This document shows, one piece after another, positions 1 to 12,283 of a stretch of 64,000 nt of DNA. The translations under genes were made by a program, and so were the position numbers. The notes under the pieces were generated by a model, which made no database searches, had not been told where the DNA came from, and saw only the letters and a list, made by a program, of their open reading frames with translations. Within the stretch, counting starts at the first letter, position 1. Each line of letters begins with the position of its first letter. The stretch comes from Aselliscus stoliczkanus (lineage: Eukaryota; Chordata; Mammalia; Chiroptera; Hipposideridae), in NCBI GenBank assembly GCA_033961575.1, contig CM066734.1, positions 83,474,501 to 83,538,500 on the forward strand, read 5' to 3'.

Positions 1-270
1 AACACTGTGACTGTACTGTTTTAATATGTGGTAGGCTATTCCCCCCTCATTTTATTTTTATTTTTTAGAATTTTCCTGGCTAAAGTTGTACATTTAAACT
101 TTTCTGTGAAGTCTTTTTTTGGAAATTTCCATCTTATGGGTATTTTTATTGGGTTGTATTGAATGCAGAAAATTGTATTGAATTTATAGCTTAATTAGGG
201 AGCACTGATGTTTTCATACAATAATGGTATCTTTCCATTTATTTAAATCAGCTTCTTGATTTGGGGAAGA
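1..270 (-). mobile_element. Old L1 fragment (ORF2 region, antisense)
   Basis: Antisense L1 ORF2-like wording, e.g. TTGAATTTATAGCTTAATTA and TCTTTCCATTTATTTAAATC. Highly diverged and cut by the window edge. Confidence 0.5.
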
Positions 271-1718
271 ACACATTGTTTAGTGTGAAATGGCATTCAT
301 TTAGGCTTTGAAAGGCATTAGTAATCATGGAGACTAAGGGCATTCTCTGTACAAGCTGGCCAATGGCCTCTGATGTGGCATGGGTAAAAGGTTTAGTCCA
401 ATAATTGATGCGTTATTGGCTAAGTCAGTCAGCCTCCCCATGCTGGCAATTTGAATTACAAATGTGAAATTATTTGCCAGTTGGGGGCAGGACAGAAGAA
501 AGTAGAAATATTTACTATCGTCTTGCCATATCAATGCAGAGCATACTAAGGTCCAAGGTCCGTGAATTCTGCTGCTGGGTATTCCAACCTGATCTAGAAT
601 CACTCACCAGGTCTCCTTGAGACCTATTTGCCTCTATTAAGGCACCAGCTTTGGGGCTTCTTTGACATTCACTCCCCATTGTTCTATGAGTGTTTGTATA
701 ATCATCTCTACTACGAATGATCTAGTTGAGTAGATATATTACTCTATCAAAAGAAGAGCCTTCCAAGAAAAAAATAGCTTACAATTACATATCAGTTTAC
801 AAAATGCTGTCACTCATACTATTTAATCTATCAACAACCCAGTAAACTAATGAACTTTAGAGATAGAGTTTTTCAGGCATCTATTCATTAAAGCAAATAA
901 CTTACAAGGTTGAATAATCTGTGGCTGAACTTTTGTTAAAGGCACTGGGTAACTTACAGAGACAAATTTCTTTCAGTGTCCTCTGAACATGGTTGGGTGT
1001 GAATGTGACGTCCCAAACTGCTGTAGCCAATTCACCACCAAGCGGAGGATGAAGCTGACACACAGAGAGGCAGAGTCAAGGGAACTGTAGAGAATGGAGG
1101 TGGAGCCACTGAACTAACACCAATCTGACACCTTCCCAATCTCTGAACTTCCTTGCTGTGAACCATTCAATTTCCTCATTGTTTCAACCAGTTAAGGGTG
1201 AGGTTTTCTGCTGTCTGTAGCTAAAAATATACTAACCGATAATAGCATCAATTACATTTTCACATGCATTCAAAAGACAGGGAATAGGGACTCGGGGGGC
1301 AGGAAGAACACCCCTGATTGGGGAGGGAGAAGTCTGGACAAAGAATGTCACCCAGTCATTTCCTGGATGTATGTGCAGAGGAGGGTGTCAAGTAGCCAGC
1401 TGATTGGAAGAGAAGGCAGGAGGAGAAGAAAAGTCAAAGAAAAATAAAGATGAATTTCATGTACTTACTAGCTCAGTCCCTTCTCAGTTGTTTGAATACT
1501 CTTAGCTTTGATAGAAAACTTAGAGCATAGTCGTAAACCTGCAAATAAAAATGGTAATTTTTGACTTTCAGAATTAAATTGCAAGTAGCACTGTCTTAGA
1601 GCATTTCAAACAGCGCTGTCTTAGAGCAGTGTTTTCCAAACTTCAGTTTTTTCCCAGAACATGTTTAAATGTTTGTCATATCTAAGGATGTTGTTTTACC
1701 TGATGTTTGCCTTTAAAT
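271..1718. other. Intergenic, no gene; 300-720 may be an old repeat
   Basis: No splice-bounded or family-matching coding sequence. The stretch 300-720 has the texture of an old interspersed element that I cannot name. The 89-codon minus-strand frame at 334-603 matches nothing I know. 1580-1640 carries a small local duplication of AGCACTGTCTTAGAGCA-like sequence. Confidence 0.5.
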
Positions 1719-1918
1719 CAGTGATTCTCAACTAGGGGTGATTTTCTCCCAAAAGGACGTTTGACAATGTCTGGAGACATTTTTTTTTGTCATACTAGGT
1801 GCTACTGGCACCTAATACATAGAGGGTAGGGATACTGGTAAACATCCTACAATATATAGTGCAACCTCCCACAACATTGTCTGGCCTACAATGTCAGCCC
1901 CAAAGATGAGAAAGCCTG
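1719..1918 (+). mobile_element. MER20-type hAT-Charlie DNA transposon relic
   Basis: Starts CAGTGATTCTCAAC and ends GAGAAAGCCTG (terminal inverted repeats). The internal wording AATGTCTGGAGACAT and AAACATCCTACAAT is typical of MER20. Flanked by CTTTAAAT (1711-1718) and ATTTAAAT (1919-1926), a 7/8 match to an 8-bp hAT target duplication. Non-autonomous, no transposase. Confidence 0.85.
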
Positions 1919-1949
1919 ATTTAAATCAGCTCATTTTTTTTTTTAAAGT

Positions 1950-2170
1950 TCAAATAACTAACAGTATATTTTAAATACTGTTCTAAGCATTTGACATGCA
2001 ATAGCTTACTGAATTCACACGTCATTCTTATGTGGTAGATACTACCATTAAACCTATTTTACAAGTGAGGAAACAATGTTAATTCACCCAAGGTCATACA
2101 GCGAGTAAGTGGCTGAACCTGGATAGCATGATGCTAGAGATCCTGAGCTTAACCAACAGGCTCTACTTTC
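1950..2170 (+). repeat. MIR SINE
   Basis: Sequence like GTTCTAAGCATTTGACATG, TTTTACAAGTGAGGAAAC and CCAAGGTCATACAGCGAGTA follows the MIR core order in sense orientation, with substantial divergence. Confidence 0.75.
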
Positions 2171-2534
2171 TGTCTATTATAATTGCAAACCAGTATCACA
2201 TGCCTTATGTAGAAGAACATATAAATGAAGTCCATAAGAGCAGAATTATTAAGTTCTAGCTAAATATTGTTGCCTGCTGAAGTCTAAGTCTAAAGCCTGT
2301 ACTCTCTCTTAAAAAGGGAGACTAAATGTTAGAGAGAGGTGTTAAAGACATACTAGCATCAAACCAAGACTTTCTCCTTGACATAATCAGAAGTAATGAA
2401 AGTGAATTTAAAAGGGAGTCACTGTCCTAATATGTGATTCAATATTCTATAATGCTGTGTTTGTGTACCACATAAAATCCCAAGTTTTCCATAATACACA
2501 GCCCTGGGATGTTTTGATTGCACATGAATTAGAT

Positions 2535-2725
2535 AGACCTGGGTTCAAATTCTAGACCCACTGCTTACTACTGGTGTCATGTTAGATGTGACTTAGTGTC
2601 CTTATCCATAGAACTGGGACAGCATCTGCCTTCTAGGGTTGTGATGAGAATTATATGGGATATAGTCTTGCAAAATTACTGGCAGAAAATTACACAGCTG
2701 AAAATAAATATTAGTTCCCCTCATT
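2535..2725 (-). repeat. MIR SINE (reverse)
   Basis: GACCTGGGTTCAAATTCTAG followed by diverged TGTGACTTAGTGTCCTTATC and GGGTTGTGATGAGAATTA, the reverse-complement MIR order. Confidence 0.65.
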
Positions 2726-3474
2726 TCCTGAAGATTCTGTGGTCTCTTTCCAGTGCTGGCTTAGATGCTCTTATGTTTTCATTATTATACAAGCGCTTTA
2801 AGAACCATGGCAGGACAGGCAGCCACAGTTGGCTCCAGAGTATCACAGGGAACAAAGAGCTGCTTTCAGTCCTGTCCAGAGTAAGCACTGAGGCCTCCAG
2901 GGACGAACTGGCCTTCTGAGCCGGGCTGCGCAACCACTCCTCCTGACCGCCCCCCCCCCCCGCCCCCATTCCCCTGTGAGGTCTGTTGATGATCCAGGGA
3001 AGATTTATGGAAATTGCAAGCTTAACAGTCCTGAGATGGTGACATTGATAGATGATGCAGGTCCTTGGAGGTTGCCAGAGGGAGGAAAAAAGCAGGGGAG
3101 AAGGGGGAGGCTTTGTTCCTAGGAACAGAGTTGTGGGTCCATCTTAATTTCTTTGCCCACACACATACACCTGCTCCAATTTTAGACCTGCTATTGGGCC
3201 ACACAGTCATTCAGTTTATGGATAAAAGCTATATTTTAGCCACAGAACCTCCCATAGGATTGGATTTGTGATTCTGTGATATCAACTAAATCTGCGTTCA
3301 AAGGAGCGTTGGAACTATTGTCTGACTGGTGGTCAGAAGACCTTTTGACTTTATGCTGTGATTCCAGAATTTCTTCCTTATGTGATTCCTGATACTTTTC
3401 TTCTTTTAAAATACTTCTTTAATAAGGCTTAAAATTTCATACTGTAATTAGGGACAATTAAAATACAACTAGAG
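2726..3474. other. Intergenic, no gene; poly(C) run at 2949-2967
   Basis: Contains a C-rich run interrupted by single G bases. Short frames at 2596-2919 (+) and 2721-2969 (-) overlap the MIR and lack coding features. Nothing else recognised. Confidence 0.5.
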
Positions 3475-3580
3475 AGCTGGCCAAGTGGCCCGGTGGTTAA
3501 GCGCTGGTTTAGGAAGCCAGAGGCCCTGGTTTGGTCCCACATATGAGGGCCAGTGACACTGCCCTCAAAAAAAAAAAAAG
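3475..3580 (+). repeat. SINE family A (tRNA-derived)
   Basis: Head CCAAGTGGCCCGGTGGTTAA, then CACATATGAGGGCCAGTGAC, then an A tail. Target duplication AAATACAACTAGAGA before and AAATGCAACTAGAGA after. Confidence 0.88.
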
Positions 3581-3634
3581 AAAAATGCAACTAGAGAATT
3601 AACACAGAGACTTAGATTCAGAATATCTCCTCCC

Positions 3635-3902
3635 TACTAGAATGTAAACTTCTTGAGGTTAGGACTTTGTTTTGAACCTTATTATATTCCCAGTGCTTAT
3701 ATAAGTAACTAGCATATAGTGAGTACTTAATAAATATTTGTAGAATGAATGAATGATAGCTTATATTAAGGCATAAATGGTTGTAGCAGTGAACAACTCT
3801 TTTGTCTATACATGTATTTTTTTCATGCCTCTGGGCTTTACACATGCTTCATCATCTTTCTGCAATGCCTTCTCTCTCCCTTTTATTCCTCTGTCATAAC
3901 TT
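3635..3902 (+). repeat. L2 LINE fragments
   Basis: GAATGTAAACTTCTTGAGG to TTAATAAATATTTGTAGAAT is the classic L2 3' end. The following GCCTCTGGGCTTTACACATG to TCATAACTTCCTCATC is another L2-like piece, interrupted after it by a family A SINE. Confidence 0.7.
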
Positions 3903-3924
3903 CCTCATCTGGAGAAAGTCTAAA

Positions 3925-4044
3925 TTCTTTTTTTTTTTTTTTTTTTTTTGGAGGGCAGTGTCACTGGCCCTCAGATGTGGGACCCGAACCTGGGCCGCTG
4001 GCTTCCCAGGCCAGCGCTTAACCACCGCGCCACTCGGCCGGCCC
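3925..4044 (-). repeat. SINE family A (reverse)
   Basis: T tract, GAGGGCAGTGTCACTGGCCC, then the reverse tRNA-like head ending CACTCGGCCGGCCC. Perfect target duplication GAAAGTCTAAA at 3914-3924 and 4045-4055. Confidence 0.92.
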
Positions 4045-4214
4045 GAAAGTCTAAACACTTTAGACTCACTTTTTTTGGCAAAAGTCTTGGTGCCTTATCG
4101 TCTTCCTCAAATTTAGTGACACTCTTCACCAGCTGGGCTCCTATAGCCCTTGCATATGATCCTATTATAAGAGGAATCATTTTGTGCTGTGGCTATCTGT
4201 TTATGTCAGTCTCT

Positions 4215-4325
4215 GTCACTAGAAATGTGCTCCTTAAGGGTTGTGATGTTGTATATTTCTTTTGATTCCTCACCCTTCGCATGATAATTGGTTTGTGGTA
4301 GATCTTCAATAAATGTTACTGATAA
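4215..4325 (+). repeat. L2 LINE 3' end
   Basis: GTGCTCCTTAAGGGTTGTGA to CTTCAATAAATGTTACTGA, in L2 3'-end order. Confidence 0.6.
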
Positions 4326-4424
4326 CTGACTGACTGAATCTTGTAAGTGGTCTTTTATCCTGCAGGCCTCCAGGAAGCTCTCAGAGCCCTTTATGAGGAC
4401 TGCATTACAAGATCATTCCCTTTC

Positions 4425-4575
4425 TTGTTTTTTTCTTTTTTAGCTGAGCCATCCTATCACTTGTTGGCAGCTCAATGGCAGCTCAGCTTGGGCTGGGCAT
4501 TGAACTGCTGTTGCTCAGAGCTCAGCTCGCAGTCTTGAGCAAGCTCTTAACCAACTGAGCCACTCGGCCGAGCCC
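4425..4575 (-). repeat. SINE family B (reverse)
   Basis: T tract, then AGCTGAGCCATCCTATCACT to CACTCGGCCGAGCCC. Perfect 16-bp target duplication AAGATCATTCCCTTTC at 4409-4424 and 4576-4591, so the element ends are exact. Confidence 0.93.
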
Positions 4576-4591
4576 AAGATCATTCCCTTTC

Positions 4592-6960
4592 AAAACTCTG
4601 TTTTTGATAGGAAATCTTCCTGCTCACTATGGTTTTATTTCACTAAATCCCTTTATCTTGTACTCAAATGGAATGACTGGAGTGGAAACAGAGTACAGCC
4701 TATAAATAAAGGATTTAGAAGTATAGTACTTGGTCAAATTTCAAGGTAGGATTGATTACCTTGGTATTTTCTGTAGATGTTTGCCGGTTGCCTTGATACC
4801 ATATAGGCCTGAAGGACAGTGATATTTTGGGAGGGTTGGAATATTTCTCCTAAGGAAAAACAAATGCTTCGACTTTCTGGGAGCAGATTCCTGTTGGTGA
4901 AGGACAGAAGAGTTATAGCGTGTAAAGCTGCAGCTCATGTCTCTGGCTATAAGAAGGTTGTGGTCTGCTCAGGATGCTATGGTTGTGACTATGGCAACTA
5001 TGGGAAACATGAGTCATGCCAAGAAGAGGGCGTGGTAATGGGCATGAGCAAGAGAGAACAAATGGCCAAGACTAGGGGCTGCCTCGAGTCCCTGGAGCCC
5101 CATGGTCATAGAGGCAGGGGTTCAAGACCATATTGGAAGATCTGACTTCCACATTTCATTATTTACATTGATGCAAACTCTGAAGTGCTCATACCCGGTC
5201 CCTTTCATTCATCCATTCTGCTTTAAGTTATTTTGAGGAAGGGAATGGAGATGGGAGAAGCAGCATTAGTATCTCGGGCACAACCCAAGGTCTGCAGCTC
5301 TTGAGAACAAGCACTATTTAATTAAGCCAACTGTGAATTTGTGCGGGTGAAAGTAACAGCTGCTGATTCTTAGGCTATTTTTAAGTTGCAGCCAGTTGGG
5401 ATACTCTCTCTGTCTATATATGGTCCTTCATGCTAAAGGACCTTGTGGAGATGGGTGGTCTGAAAACATAGACTCCTTGAAACTATATTCTCATCTCTCG
5501 GTCTTTGACAGCACATCAACAGCCTGTTCTCTGGGAAACTTCAGCAAGGTTAAAAGTTAAGCCGCTCATCTGACATACTCAGTAGTGACTCCTCCATCCC
5601 TCACCGCCACCCTCCACATCGTTGCTAGGCTCTTTTGAGATTAATGGAGGGACTTACTTGTGTAGTCCCCATATACTTTCAAGCTGCTTAGTTACCACAT
5701 CTTGTGCACAGCATACACTCCAGGCAAACAAACTTTTAAGAGCACAGCAGATTGAAGCAGCAAGCAAGCCAAGCAGATTAAGCCCCCTGAGCCCTTGTGC
5801 TATATGAAGCAAACCAAAACACAGCTGGTGGAGTTAATTTTAGGTTTTCCGTCCTTGGCAGCGTCCTATCAGTTTGGGGAAAGCAGCTTTGAATAGAATC
5901 AAATAGGACCCTGCCTACCCGTTTTTCCCCATGCAGCTGACTGGAAAAGTGACTCCAAGGTTTAAGTTTAGTGGGAAAAACAATTATTACAGACAGTGGT
6001 CAGCTCAATACATCAAAAAATTCCAACATTTATTAGCAAGTGCAAGGTTCATGCAAGAAATATTTTATGATTTTTGCCCTACAGACTAAGAGCCTCAAAA
6101 TTATACCGCAAGTAGCATCTTCTGAAAAGTTCTAGAAAGCTGGTTTCTCAACAACAAAAATCAGTATCTATATCATGAGGCTTCAAAATACCAAAACTGG
6201 GTTGGCAGTGATGAGTAGGGAAGTAGAAGTTTTATCAAATTATGCTGTTTATGAATAGGAATTTAAATGCCAGGAGTAAATATATGCTCTTGGCTTCTGA
6301 GTGCACAGGATCCAATTCTCCAAACATGAAAATAGGTGAGGTCCCTGTAATATACACTGACATACAACATGGACCTTTCCTTCCTGATACCAATGCCATT
6401 TCTAATTTTGCTTTGATTTGTTTGATTGCCTATATTTCCCAGTGACTTACAGGATTCATGATAGCGGGGATTATATTGTTTTTTGCTCCCAGAGGCTCAC
6501 AGTAGATAATACTCATTGAATGGGTAAATGAATGATTTGCACCTCATCATTCCATTAAATCTAGCATTCTTTGCACAAACCTCACCTTCAAAAGAAAGGA
6601 CAGCTTGAAGGGGAGGGTATCGGGTTAGGTTTGGGATCAGCGGAAGATTCCTTCTTCCCTTGTAACGTGTTAAATAAGAATCTTTGTGTTTTGATGCTTT
6701 AAAGCTTTTAGCGATAAATGCATTCATTCAGAGATACCAAGCTTCATGAACCAAACTTTCATACTTCCATTCTTTTCTATTATGTCAAAATAATGTGTCC
6801 TTAAGAAGTACTTATAACCATACATTGGTTTGTCTTCAATAAAGCGAGATACAGAATTAAAATCTAAAGAGTATTGATAAGGGTCAGGTTGAACTAGTTA
6901 TGTTAAGTGGGATTGTGTCATATACCAACATTCATTTAGAATATATTCATTCTAATTTAC
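4592..6960. other. Intergenic, no gene seen
   Basis: Mostly unique-looking sequence. Short frames, the longest being 108 codons at 4819-5145, have no family match, no Kozak/splice support and no coding texture. Some parts could be conserved regulatory DNA but nothing specific is visible. Confidence 0.5.
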
Positions 6961-6974
6961 ATCATCCTGGAAAA

Positions 6975-7205
6975 GGGGAAAGGGACACAGACTTTCCTGA
7001 ATTCAGATTGTATTGACTAGCTATGTGATCTTAAACAAATACATAACCTTTCAGCATTAGTTTTCTTATCTATAAAAGGGGGAAAATAATGCCTAATATC
7101 AACCTTATGGGGCAGTGTAAGGGATAAGTGAAATAGAGATAAAATATATGAAAAGCTTAACAGAGTGACTGGCCCATCAGAAATGTTCAATAAATGGTAG
7201 CTATA
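6975..7205 (-). repeat. MIR SINE (reverse)
   Basis: AGCTATGTGATCTTAAACAA, TTTTCTTATCTATAAAAGGG and GAAATGTTCAATAAATGGTA follow the reverse MIR order. Confidence 0.75.
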
Positions 7206-7639
7206 AAAACAATCTTATATAATAAACTAGTTTTATGGAATAATTACATCAATCTAGATAATACATAACCAAAACACTCCTGCATTTCATCAGGTTACTA
7301 AGGATTTTTTGCCCAGGTATACTTTTTCTCATATCTATTATTGTAAATGTATCTATTCTTTCAGAGTCAGATCATATTTCTGAATCAGAAGAGAACAGCT
7401 ACTCAAGAAATACTGAGGACCAGATTTAGTCATGGGGTTTGAATTCAGCATTTCTTCTCTCTGGCATTAACAGCATTTGCTTTTAGTTTTATAGGTACAA
7501 GAACATCTTTACACATAGGCAGAAAAAGCTGGTGAATGTGAAGGGAAGGGAAGAACTCTCTAGTCCAAGAAAATCATCTTCTGTATCAGCAAATTTTAAA
7601 TCCACATTCTTAATGATACTTCATCTAGGCCTTTTCCAA

Positions 7640-8540
7640 AGGAGACCTGCTATTTGTTTGTTTTCCTTTTTACTGGGGAAAATATCAAAACTAAAGTAGA
7701 TGTAGCACAGTATAATGATCTTCATGCACTTATCACCTGGCTTCAACAGTAACCAGCTCATGGCCAATCTTGTTTTATCTGTACTCTGACTTCCTCCTTG
7801 TACATTAATCTGAAGTCAATCCCTGGCATATTATTTAATCTGTAAATATTTCAGTTCATATATCTCTAAAACATAATGGGTTTTCAGAAAAACATATCCA
7901 CAACATCATCACCACAATTAATAATCAGTCTGTAGTATCAAATATCCAGTATTCAAATTTTTCAGTTGTCTATAAATGATATGAACATTTGTTATTATTC
8001 TTTCTCAGATTGCTTGTTGAGTCAGGATGCAAATGAGTCCACACATTATAATTGGTTAATAAAGTCTCTTATGTTTCTTTCAACCTCTGGTTTCTCCTTT
8101 AGTTCTATCTTTCCCTTGAAATTCATTTATTGAAGAAATTGGGTCCTGAATAGTTTCCTCCCAGTTTGGATTTTGCTGATGCATCCCTATGGTGTCATTT
8201 AACATGTTCTTTACCGTATTCTCCTGTTCCCTGTACTTCTTATAATTTGGTAAGTTTGACCTAGAGGCTTGATCAGATTCAGGTTCTATTTTGTTGGCAA
8301 GACTTCTTCACAGGTGATGATATGTTCTTCCATCAGGACACACACAAAGTGTGGTTGTCTCTCTTGTGATACTAGCGGCTACTGGTGATCAATGCCCAGA
8401 CCCATTAATCTATTAGGGGTTGCAAAAATGGTGATATTCTAATAATAATTCAATCATTCCTACTCCATTTTTTAAAACCAAAATCCTTCTATAAGGAGAA
8501 AATTTCCCTCATTTACTGTTTTGAAACTTGGCTTTACTGG
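7640..8540 (-). mobile_element. Old L1M 3'-region fragment (reverse)
   Basis: Text such as CACTTATCACCTGGCTTCAA, TGCCCAGACCCATTAATCTA and TTAGGGGTTGCAAAAATGGT matches the antisense 3' UTR region of old mammalian L1M elements. No intact reading frame. Confidence 0.65.
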
Positions 8541-8919
8541 TGTTATTTTTATCTGGGAGGGGAACATATTAATACACACATTGGAAAGTGATTAATTTAT
8601 CTGATAAAAAGGTACGTGAATCGTTTTCTTTGAGGTTGTAGAAACTCTCAGCTTGAGGGAAAAGAATATAAACACAACTGAGGGAGAGGAGGTAAATGGT
8701 GATCAGAAACCTGCGATATCTGGGAAGAGATGTAAAGAAAGAAGAAACACAGATGCTTAAAGGTAACACTTTGCTAAGTCTATTCTTATCTGATCTGAAA
8801 ATTCTTATTTGGAAGTCTATCTTATGGCTTCAAATAGTATTTGCTTACCGAGGACTCTTGCACTCATACATGTAGTTCAGATCCCTCCCCAGGCTTTGCA
8901 CAGTAGTCAAAATTCTACC

Positions 8920-9870
8920 TGACATCACTACTTTGATGTCTAAAAAACATCTCAAAGCTAACGTATCTAAAATGGAACTTTTAGTTTTACCCCCAAATTG
9001 TGACTCATGTCTTTCCTATTTCATTAAATGGCAGCATCATCCACAAGTTGCTGGAGCAAAAAACAAAAAAAAACAAAACCCCTACAATTGATTAATCACC
9101 AAGTGCTATTGGTTTTACCTTGAGATTATTAATTTCTTTTTCCTATTATTAATGACACTACCCTAAACCAAATCACAACTGTTGGGAAACAACTGGACTA
9201 TTACAATAGTCTTCTGGCTTACCTTCTCACATGTTGGCCCCTCTGGTCCATTTTCCACAAGAAGGGAGAGTGATCTTTCTGAAATGTTAATCAGGGATCA
9301 TGAGCTGATATTTGTTGAAGCTCTGTGATGGATTCATTATACTGATTTCCTCCCTTTTGTATATGTTTGAAATTTTCCAAATTAAAAAGAAATAAAATGT
9401 TATTTAGATTATTTTATATTATCCTTTTATTACTTTACTTCTCTGCTGACTTTTCAATGTTTTTAGAATAAAATCCAAATGTCTTGCCTAGGCCTGTGAA
9501 CCCCAGACTGCCCTGTCTACATGTCCAACCTCATCTGATGGCACTCTTCTTGTGAGATGCTCGCCCTGCCCAGGCCACCACCTGTCAGTTCTAAGAGCAC
9601 TTTAAGCTCTTTCTTATCTTAGAACGTTTATACTTGCTATTCTGTCTGCCAGAAAATGCTCATCTCTTAGCACTCTGCAAGGCTGGCTCCTTCTCTGCCT
9701 TCAGGTCTTAGCAAAAATATCACCTCCTTAGAGAGGCTTTTCTTAACCACTCAATCTAAATTAGATCCTCTTCCTTCACCATTACACTCTATCACATTAT
9801 CCTGTTTATTTCATATCTTACACAATTTATAATTATCTTGTTTGTTTATATTTATATAAATATACTTGTC
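8920..9870 (+). repeat. L2 LINE, interrupted by a possible L1 3' end
   Basis: GACTATTACAATAGTCTTCT, AATAAAATCCAAATGTCTTG and TCACCTCCTTAGAGAGGCTT follow L2 ORF2/3' order in sense. At about 9300-9405 the wording TTTTGTATATGTTTGAAATT plus an A-rich end looks like an inserted L1 3' end. Confidence 0.7.
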
Positions 9871-10671
9871 ATGACAAGAAGAAAGTCATTCAAATGAATA
9901 TTTAAAGATATTTGAGAGCATATACCCACTCATATTCTATTCTATTCATGTTATAATTCCAATACTTTGAAAAATTGGTGGATAGAATGCAAATTTTAAG
10001 AATCTTGCTTCATAAATATTTATAAATAAAATAAGATTTTTATCAGGAGAGTAACTTCTTGAAACTGAAATTTTAGGAATGGAGTGGTATGAAATATAAT
10101 AGGTGAAGGAGAAATTGGAATTAGAAATGTCTATTTGAATGTACTTTCCCTCTGATTCTAGATTTCACAATGTTTTTGAAGTGCTGATAATTTTAAGTGA
10201 CACTAACTATTTGATTTAAATGACTAACTTCTGGAATTGTAGTCTGTATTATTAACATGACACCTCTGTCATCTTTAGGACCAATATATTTACTTTTTAT
10301 TAACTGCTAATTTTAGGCAGCGCTTCTCCTGGTACGATAAAGAACTCATCAGGTATTTTTGCAGATTCTCTCCTTTGCCAGTTGTCCTGATTTAGCGTCA
10401 TAAGATTCATCTAAATCGTGTTAGACAAAGAGCAAGGCTACATAAGCCAGCCTACCAAATCAGGGAGCTGATGGGAACTGTCTGCCAGTCACTTAAAGAA
10501 TCCCCCGGGCTTGACAGAATTTTAGAACTGGAAAGTATCTTAGAAGTCATGTAATAATCCCAGGCCCTCACTGTAAAGAGGGTGAAACTGCTGCTTTAAT
10601 AAATTAACTGACATACTCTTCGCAAACATAATTTCCTAAGCTGGTAATTCAACTTCTTCTTTTAGAGAAGA
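9871..10671. other. Intergenic, no gene seen
   Basis: AT-rich sequence without a recognised element or coding signal. Confidence 0.5.
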
Positions 10672-10686
10672 CCCATAAAGAATTTC

Positions 10687-11129
10687 TTTTTTTTTTTTTT
10701 TAAAGATTTTTTTTTTTTTATTGGGGAATTGGCGGAGGGGAACAGCGTTGGGGAATCGGGGAAGGGGAACAGACAAGTTGCTGTCTTTTTGTTCTTCAGT
10801 TTAGTTGCAGAGGATGTTGCTTCACTGTTGGTATCGTCATTGCGCTCTTCCCGGATGAGGCAGATCCGTCGCTGGCCTCTGGATGTCGCTCACCGCGGCT
10901 ATTGGCAGCTCTCTTGGCTGCCAGCCTCTCACGCCGGCTGCGGGCCACCCACCGCAGCCTATGGCAGCCCACTGCAGCCCACACCATCACCGGGGCTCGC
11001 ACAGCCCAGCTCCAGGTGGAGCTGTTGTTAGCTGTAGAGGGCAGTGTCACTGGCCCTCATGTGGGATCCGAACCGGGGCCGCTGGCATCCCAAAACCAGC
11101 GCTTAACCAATGCGCCACTCGGCCGGCCC
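10687..11129 (-). repeat. SINE family C, long composite (reverse)
   Basis: Complete about 440-bp copy. The minus strand has the tRNA-like head, then GAGGGCCAGTGACACTGCCC, then a G+C-rich body (ACAGCTCCACCTGGAGCTGG, a CTGCAGTGGGCTGCCATAGG-like section, GATGACGATACCAACA), a TTCCCC-rich 3' end and an A tail. Target duplication CCCATAAAGAATTTC at 10672-10686 recurs at about 11129-11143. Confidence 0.9.
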
Positions 11130-11888
11130 CCATAAAGAATTTCATAGTAAGTCAACACCATTTCAAGATCTGGAACACAGGGCTTTTACGTCATAAACCC
11201 ATTATTTTCATTATATTAAGATAAATCCTCCTTTTGCCTCCTTCCCAGCATCTTTTGAGCCTTTAAGTCATCTCAAATTATTCTAGTGACCTCTGCAGTT
11301 CCTATAACCATTCCAAGATTTTAATATTTTCTTGTTTTTAAAAATGGTTTGATTTACCAAAATGTCAAACTAACAGTGACTCAACTCAATAGAATACATT
11401 TCCTATTGGCATCTCCTTCAAGTCTGTTAGCCTAAGGTGGGTTAATAGCTATATGAAATTTAAGTTTTGTTACGATTCTTTGAAAAGCTTGTGGATTTGA
11501 TGGGTTTATTTATGTAAAATAAATGGGTACCCAAATTGGTAATGCTGTGGCAGGCTGGTCATCCGTGGCAACACTGATTAAGCATTCGTGGGGTCCAAGT
11601 CGATTATAAGCCACTAGGCACTCTGATGCACAAACCGTTCTAGAATCTAGAAACGATTCAGTCCCCCTTATAGAGGAACCTGCATTTCACATAGTTAAAG
11701 GGCCCAGGGCAAGGCTTTGTAATCTATTTAATAATGCTCCACATACCTTGAATATGTCACCACAGCAGTTGTCCCAGCTGTTGATGACAGCCTCACTTGC
11801 CTGTTCAGACATGGATGGACCCTGTCCGTCTCCTAGTTCAGGGTTTTAAAATATGCCCATAAAATGACAGGGACCTTGAAAACCCATT
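11130..11888. other. 5' flank of MOB1B, no gene seen
   Basis: Unique-looking sequence between two SINEs, upstream of the CpG island. No exon or repeat recognised. Confidence 0.5.
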
Positions 11889-11998
11889 TAGATTTTTTTT
11901 TTTTTGAGGACAGTGTCACCAGCCTTCATATGTGGGACCCGAACCGGGGCCGCTGGCGTCCCAAGCCAGCTCCTAACCACCGCACCACTCGGCCGGCC
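11889..11998 (-). repeat. SINE family A (reverse), near the MOB1B promoter
   Basis: T tract, GAGGACAGTGTCACCAGCC, reverse head ending CACTCGGCCGGCCC. Target duplication CTTGAAAACCCATT on both sides (about 11875-11888 and 11999-12012). It sits about 0.2 kb upstream of the CpG island. Confidence 0.9.
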
Positions 11999-12283
11999 CT
12001 TGAAAACCCATTGAAATCCTTTCCTCTCTTCTGGCAGAACCACATCCAGACCAGCTTTTAGGTGCTCGCGGAGAGGCTCCAATAACCTTTCCTCCTCATG
12101 CTTCGCCCGGCACGGACAGGGGGCAGAATTCCGGTGGCAATTCCACCCCTCACCGCAGAGCCCTGACATCCCGGGGCTGAAGCCCACTTCCTTCCCGACA
12201 GCTGCCACAACCCGGCAACCCGGGGCACAGGCCTCCATTGGCCCGGTGGCCCCAGCGGACGCGCGGGGCGTGGTCCGGGGCGG

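Noticed and set aside
10729..11224. Frames with [12 protein letters not shown] or [12 protein letters not shown] text at many places
   Set aside because: They are translations of SINE families A and C, repeated in all copies, not genes.
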